From Nemophila menziesii (Eukaryota > Streptophyta > Magnoliopsida > Boraginales > Hydrophyllaceae): a stretch of 64,000 bases of DNA. Location: positions 36,977,733 through 37,041,732 of the forward strand of contig JARWIR010000002.1 in the NCBI GenBank assembly GCA_029959085.1. Direction: 5' to 3'. The position numbers and the translations under genes were made by a program. Below, piece by piece: positions 59,933 to 64,000 of this stretch (the stretch's first letter is position 1; every line of letters begins with the position of its first letter). The notes below the pieces were generated by a model. It had not been told where the DNA came from and ran no database searches. It saw only the letters and a list, made by a program, of their open reading frames with translations.

Positions 59933-61110
59933 AATCGGCACATCAAGAGAGCTACTACCTGCAAGTGTACAGATTTTAGGCAAGTAATAAATAGTAAGTA
60001 TAAATAGTTTTCGTCTCCACATAAATAATGATTGTTAGTTCTTAATGTGTTTTCATAAGTGTTTTAGAATGAGGTATGAAACTATAAATAAAAGATGGTA
60101 AATATGTATTGGGATTTTATATTAAAGAACTAAAGATGCAATTAAAAAGGAAATTAAGCTAAATTATAATTAAAATATAAAATAAAATTATCTAAGAGTA
60201 CAATGCGAAAAGTATAGGTCGAGAACTCGCAGGTAATCACCGCTAGTATTGAATTTATCTTATTGTTTAAAGGTGAACTGATAAATATGCAATAGTCAAA
60301 ATTTTGAATTCTTCCTAACTCCCTTCTGGGTAGCTTAGGCTTCTACATAACACCACTACTAGAGACCTCTTCTGAGTGACATCTACGTGAATGATCGACG
60401 CTAAAGTCTCTTACCTTATTAGCTTTCTTCTAACAGCTTGAATTTGGGGATGAATCTTGTTTTCTATAATTCTTATTACGTATCATGGTATCGTATCGTA
60501 CAAGTACCTAACTTATGCACGTTAGTAGACAATTAACACATAAAAACTCTAAAAGAACTTAAAAGCCAAAACGAGATAAGAAATCATAATTCGTCAAAAT
60601 TTAGGGAGAAATCATTTAAGTAAGTCCTAAATACCCCTAAAATGATGTCTCGTGATACGATTACTCTATAGCAAAAAAAGACCAATACCCGCCAACTCAA
60701 AGTTTTGTCATCTCGATAAAATAAGAACTAAACTAGGAGTTTAAGTCCAACTAATCAAAGAAGAAGAAGAGAAAATAATGAATGATCCCAAAGCATTATC
60801 CTAAAAAGTCTCGTGTAATAATATCTAAGAACTAATACAAACAATCTATCACATTATAAGTTCAAGATTATATTAGTTTTGCAATGCAAGAAGGATTGAT
60901 TTTCACTTAGGCTTATATGGTGGCGATAGGGTGTTCACCTATCATAGTAACCAATGGTATACTTAGTTACTCTCTAATGTCTTTATTCTTACTTAACCAC
61001 GTAATTAGTAATCCTAAGGTCTTTTCGGTTATAATGTAAGCTGAGGGTCGGCATGATATGTATTTGAATAGTTTGAAGTGAGAATTTGACTCTCTTCTTA
61101 AGTAAAAATT
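59933..61110 (-). mobile_element. Gypsy 3' end plus LTR (unit V)
   Basis: LTR at 59933-60673 (minus: TGCTATAGAG...TTTATCCA), purine tract GAGTTGGCGGGTATTGG just outside, then the internal 3' end to about 61110. Counterpart of 36833-38012. Confidence 0.7.
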
Positions 61111-61291
61111 AATTTTCATCAAGTATGCTCGGACATCTATGTTAATTATACATCATAAAATGGTGAATGAACTAGCCTGAAGTAATATATTTAAATTAAA
61201 TTCAAAATAATTTCCTAAATGGGTTCCCTTGAAGCATTATTATTAAGTAATATATCAAAGAAAATCTGATAGGAGAATTTTTGAATGGCAA

Positions 61292-61336
61292 ATGTAGGAA
61301 CTTGTGTTAGGTTGGATTTTATACAAGTTCCTATAT
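61292..61336. repeat. Hairpin (unit V)
   Basis: ATGTAGGAACTTGT / ACAAGTTCCTATAT. Fifth copy. Confidence 0.65.
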
Positions 61337-61753
61337 TATTCAAAGAACGTGTAAGGAAATTAAAAAAACATTAAATGTTAATAGTATAATAAAGGAACAA
61401 GTTGCTGAGTAATGGAGGTCATGGTGTAACTTTCATAGCCTACACCTTGTCTACCCTTTTCCATTTAGGAAAAGATGTTAATACAGGAGCTGAGAGCTTT
61501 TTTGCTTGCATATACATTTTATTACGTCTGATGGAGCTGCGGATGATTCTCAATGGCGTAAAATCTCTATCAGACAATGGATAAGAACATATGTTCTCTC
61601 TAGTTTTGGATAATTAAAGTTACTACTTCAAAAACAATAAAAGTTACACAACTATTGCTAAATTTAAATCTGAAGTAAAATAATAAAGTAACAAATACTT
61701 TGCAAAATAATAGTACACCAAAGAATTGCTTTGTGAATTACTCAATCTATATT

Positions 61754-61915
61754 CTAAACAGTTTGTTTCTCCTCTTCTGTGACCATTTCTTGTTCTTCTT
61801 TTGAGTTTTTGGCTTCATGTGCCTCGTTTTCTCTCTTTTCATGTAAGATTTTGGTCACTCCTTCAAGTGCGATATCAATATCTTCATTCCTTAATAATTG
61901 CTCACCAGGAGTCAC
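61754..61915 (-). pseudogene. Gene X exon D, open copy (unit V)
   Basis: After TTCAACAG on the minus strand, 53 codons and a TAG stay open: VTPGEQLLRNEDIDIALEGV, then KILHEKRENEAHEAKNSKEE and a glutamate-rich end. The stops of I and I' (GAATGA and AAATAA) are absent here, so this shows the ancestral exon. It is strongly charged and probably helical. Listed as part of a broken gene because exon B of this copy is shifted. Confidence 0.45.
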
Positions 61916-62854
61916 CTGTTGAACAATTTAAATATATAATATTTACAACGAGGCGGTACATGAAAAAGAAAAAACAAACAAGAGTGTACCAAGTCATGAA
62001 ATTTTGTGACAACTTTAAAAATATTACTCATCATTCTCTCCAAGATTATCGAAAACATCAAACAGAGAGTGATGGGATCCAAGATGATTAGCTGCTAAAG
62101 TCTTGAAGGAATATGTGAATTAGGTCAATCTTTTTAGGGTAATATTCTAACAAATCACTAACAAAATTCATATTCAAAGGCCAATACCAACTATTACTCA
62201 CTATATATTATTACGAATTACTTTTTTCTAGTAACCATAACTACATATACAGCAAAGTACTTCCCTTAATACATATATCTCACTAATATACCTTATTATT
62301 ACAACCATTACCCACATGATGAAGGCACACAAGTACTCAAGATACTGAAATTTTTACTATATTGTAGTTGTCTCATTCTAATAGCTTTATTACAAGATCT
62401 GCTTTGAGATGAATGGAGCAGCTATAGTATGTGGCCTTTCACTGATTATACATTATAAACCCATTCATTTAACATTCATAGAAATAAAAAGTAGCAAATA
62501 TCAATATAGACATAATTAGAAATATCCGATCCCAAAAGGAGAAATATACAACAAAAACAAAGTCTCAGATACCAGAGTAGTATAATAAATCTGAAGTTAA
62601 TAAGTTAAGCTATAGCTTATTACAAGGAGAAAATATTCAGTCTATGTCCAAAACACTTTTCAACAAACCAATCAAGTCCTTTGTTCTTTCTTCATTATTC
62701 CAGATGGAAAGGAGATCCCGCATCAATGTCTCTATTTACGCCATTCTAATCCGGATGCCTGAAAAATATACATATATGAGAAAAAATTAATTTAAATTTC
62801 TTAGTTTGTATAAGGTTGCGTAGATATTTAAAAACTAATATGAGTGTAATTTAC

Positions 62855-63165
62855 CGTAGGAATTTCAATGATTATAGATTTAAGAGAAGGAGCCCTTTCA
62901 AGGTAGTAGGTGATAATAGCTCCAGAGAAAGTGATTTCTCTCTTGCTCTGCTTCTCTCCTTTGTTTACAACTAAATATCGAACATCATCAAGTGCCAAGG
63001 GATTGTGATCCTGTAGATTAAAGAATCAGAAGAATTGAATCTTAGCCAGAAATAGACCACATAAATATATAAGGGGGATTGCTAAACTTTGTAAATCTTA
63101 CCATCATACTTATTATTGTTGATGGGAAACTGAAATGATATGGTCATTGACCTTATTCTTGACAT
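62855..63165 (-). pseudogene. Gene X exons A and B (unit V)
   Basis: Exon A 63165-63102 reads MSRIRSMTISFQFPINNNKY and has the donor ATGATG|GTAAGA. Exon B 63010-62855 has the CTGTAG-side acceptor and GTAAAT donor, but a 4-base deletion relative to unit I (CCCTTGGCAC for CCCTTCCTTGGCAC) shifts its frame. Exon C lies at about 62755-62630 and reads TLMRDLLSIWNNEERTKDLI with a stop before it. Exon A appears intact in four units. Confidence 0.5.
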
Positions 63166-63514
63166 GACAATAAGTCACTATTTTGTAGATGGTCATTTGC
63201 ATATTGAAAAAATCAAATCTATGTTAACATTTTTTTTCTAATTTAGTAAATATGTAAAATTAATGACCAATTAGTATTAATCTAGAATTTATACTCAAAC
63301 ACGCTTATATTTATATTTAATATGGTGATATTATGCAATTATGACACATAGTATAACACACTTACCTTCTTTCATGAAATGGTGAAAGATAGTGGAAGAC
63401 GATGAATCGTTATTCTTAACTTAAGTCAATTAAAAGAATTATTAGTCACTTACATGGGCTGAGTAGGGAGTTTTTGTTGGGATACCAAGGTCAGGGGCAG
63501 TGTGAGTTTATTAC

Positions 63515-63775
63515 CATAAAAATCCCTATATTTTACAAAATTTTATCATACGTCCCTATGTTTCGGGATTATAGGTCCCTATAAATGAAAAATAACCTAT
63601 ATTTTGAACTAATTACATAATAAGTGCGTACAATATGCAAAACAACAAAATTCTTTTGAAATAATTACAATATAGGTCCCTATATTAGGCAAAATAATCC
63701 ATATTTTTCAAAACGATTTTATTTATTAATTAGAATTACATAAAATATTTGATTTATTAATTAAAATTACCTGGA
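63515..63775. repeat. TATAGGGACC motif array (unit V)
   Basis: Inverse of 11228-11472. Confidence 0.6.
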
Positions 63776-63833
63776 GGGACAGAGAATGTGGCGGCGTGTG
63801 TGGGTCATGACTCATTAACTGACAGAAGAGTGC

Positions 63834-63840
63834 ATATATA
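63834..63840 (-). promoter_or_regulatory. TATA box (unit V)
   Basis: Minus strand TTCATTATATATGCACTCTTC, as in the other units. Confidence 0.5.
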
Positions 63841-64000
63841 ATGAATAAGTTGCTCTCTGAAAATCGAGAGACTACACTAAGCCCAACTGAGTCGTGGAGT
63901 AGCTGACAGAGGCGGAAGCTTGATTATTTTGCGTCTGAGCGATAGTAGATGTAAAGTATGAGAATTAAGTGTTTAAGTTAGGTCAATAAAATGACTAGTA

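Larger units (their letters stand above)
59335..64000 (-). repeat. Composite repeat unit V (I-type, inverted, runs off the window)
   Basis: The reverse complement follows unit I from about 15385 back to about 10985 in the same order: foldback, palindrome, LTR, gypsy 3' end, hairpin, gene X exons D to A, TATAGGGACC array, TATA box. It is cut at the left beside a copia fragment and continues past the right edge. It keeps the gypsy segment that I lost and keeps exon D open. Confidence 0.85.

Overview
This window is plant nuclear DNA, very AT-rich and dominated by repeats, most likely from a eudicot. The evidence is Ty1/copia and Ty3/gypsy (Athila-like) polyproteins of plant type, Stowaway-like MITEs, a plant ZF-HD zinc-finger fragment, a plant-type PHD/SPOC (AIPP2-like) gene, and GT-AG introns with TATA-box promoters. 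I see no tRNA, rRNA, CRISPR array or intact high-confidence host gene. The species cannot be named from the sequence alone.

Layout. 1-3.8 kb: a truncated copia pol fragment (+), a LINE tail (-), and AT-rich sequence with a short foldback. 3.8-9.4 kb: a 5'-truncated Athila-like gypsy element (-), with RT, RNase H and integrase decayed by stops and frameshifts. 9.46-51.1 kb: an array of a large composite repeat unit. Two types alternate: I (9.46-20.96), II (20.96-28.5), I' (35.6-43.9), II' (43.9-51.1). Another I-type copy lies inverted at the right edge (V, 59.3-64.0). Between II and I' sits a gypsy element (28.5-35.6, -) that has gag, a 3' LTR and a truncated 5' LTR but no pol. 51.1-53.4 kb: a copia element (-) with PBS and 5' LTR, cut off inside integrase where it abuts II'. 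53.4-55.7 kb: a multi-exon PHD-finger/SPOC-like gene or pseudogene, followed at 56.0-56.4 by a second copy of its first exon. 56.4-59.2 kb: a decayed copia pol (+).

The composite unit. In order it carries a leader with a Stowaway-like MITE and an RNase H-like remnant; a TATA box and leader; an array of TATAGGGACC-like motifs; exons of an unrecognised gene (X); and, in I-types, a gypsy 3' end with LTR, a 25-bp-arm foldback, a 69-aa ORF and a second unrecognised gene (Y) on the opposite strand. II-types instead carry an extra 1.5-kb insert upstream and an exon joining a ZF-HD zinc-finger half domain to a gene X-like tail. Because the exons keep splice junctions and several copies keep different exons open, the unit looks like a duplicated host locus that was then invaded by elements, or a large element that captured gene pieces. 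The sequence alone does not decide between them.

The direct and inverted I-type copies share about 4.5 kb, so read-through transcripts could pair. The most noteworthy items are this array, the ZF-HD chimera, the pol-less gag element with its autonomous-type relative nearby, the GGTATACC palindrome array, and the PHD/SPOC gene with altered zinc ligands.
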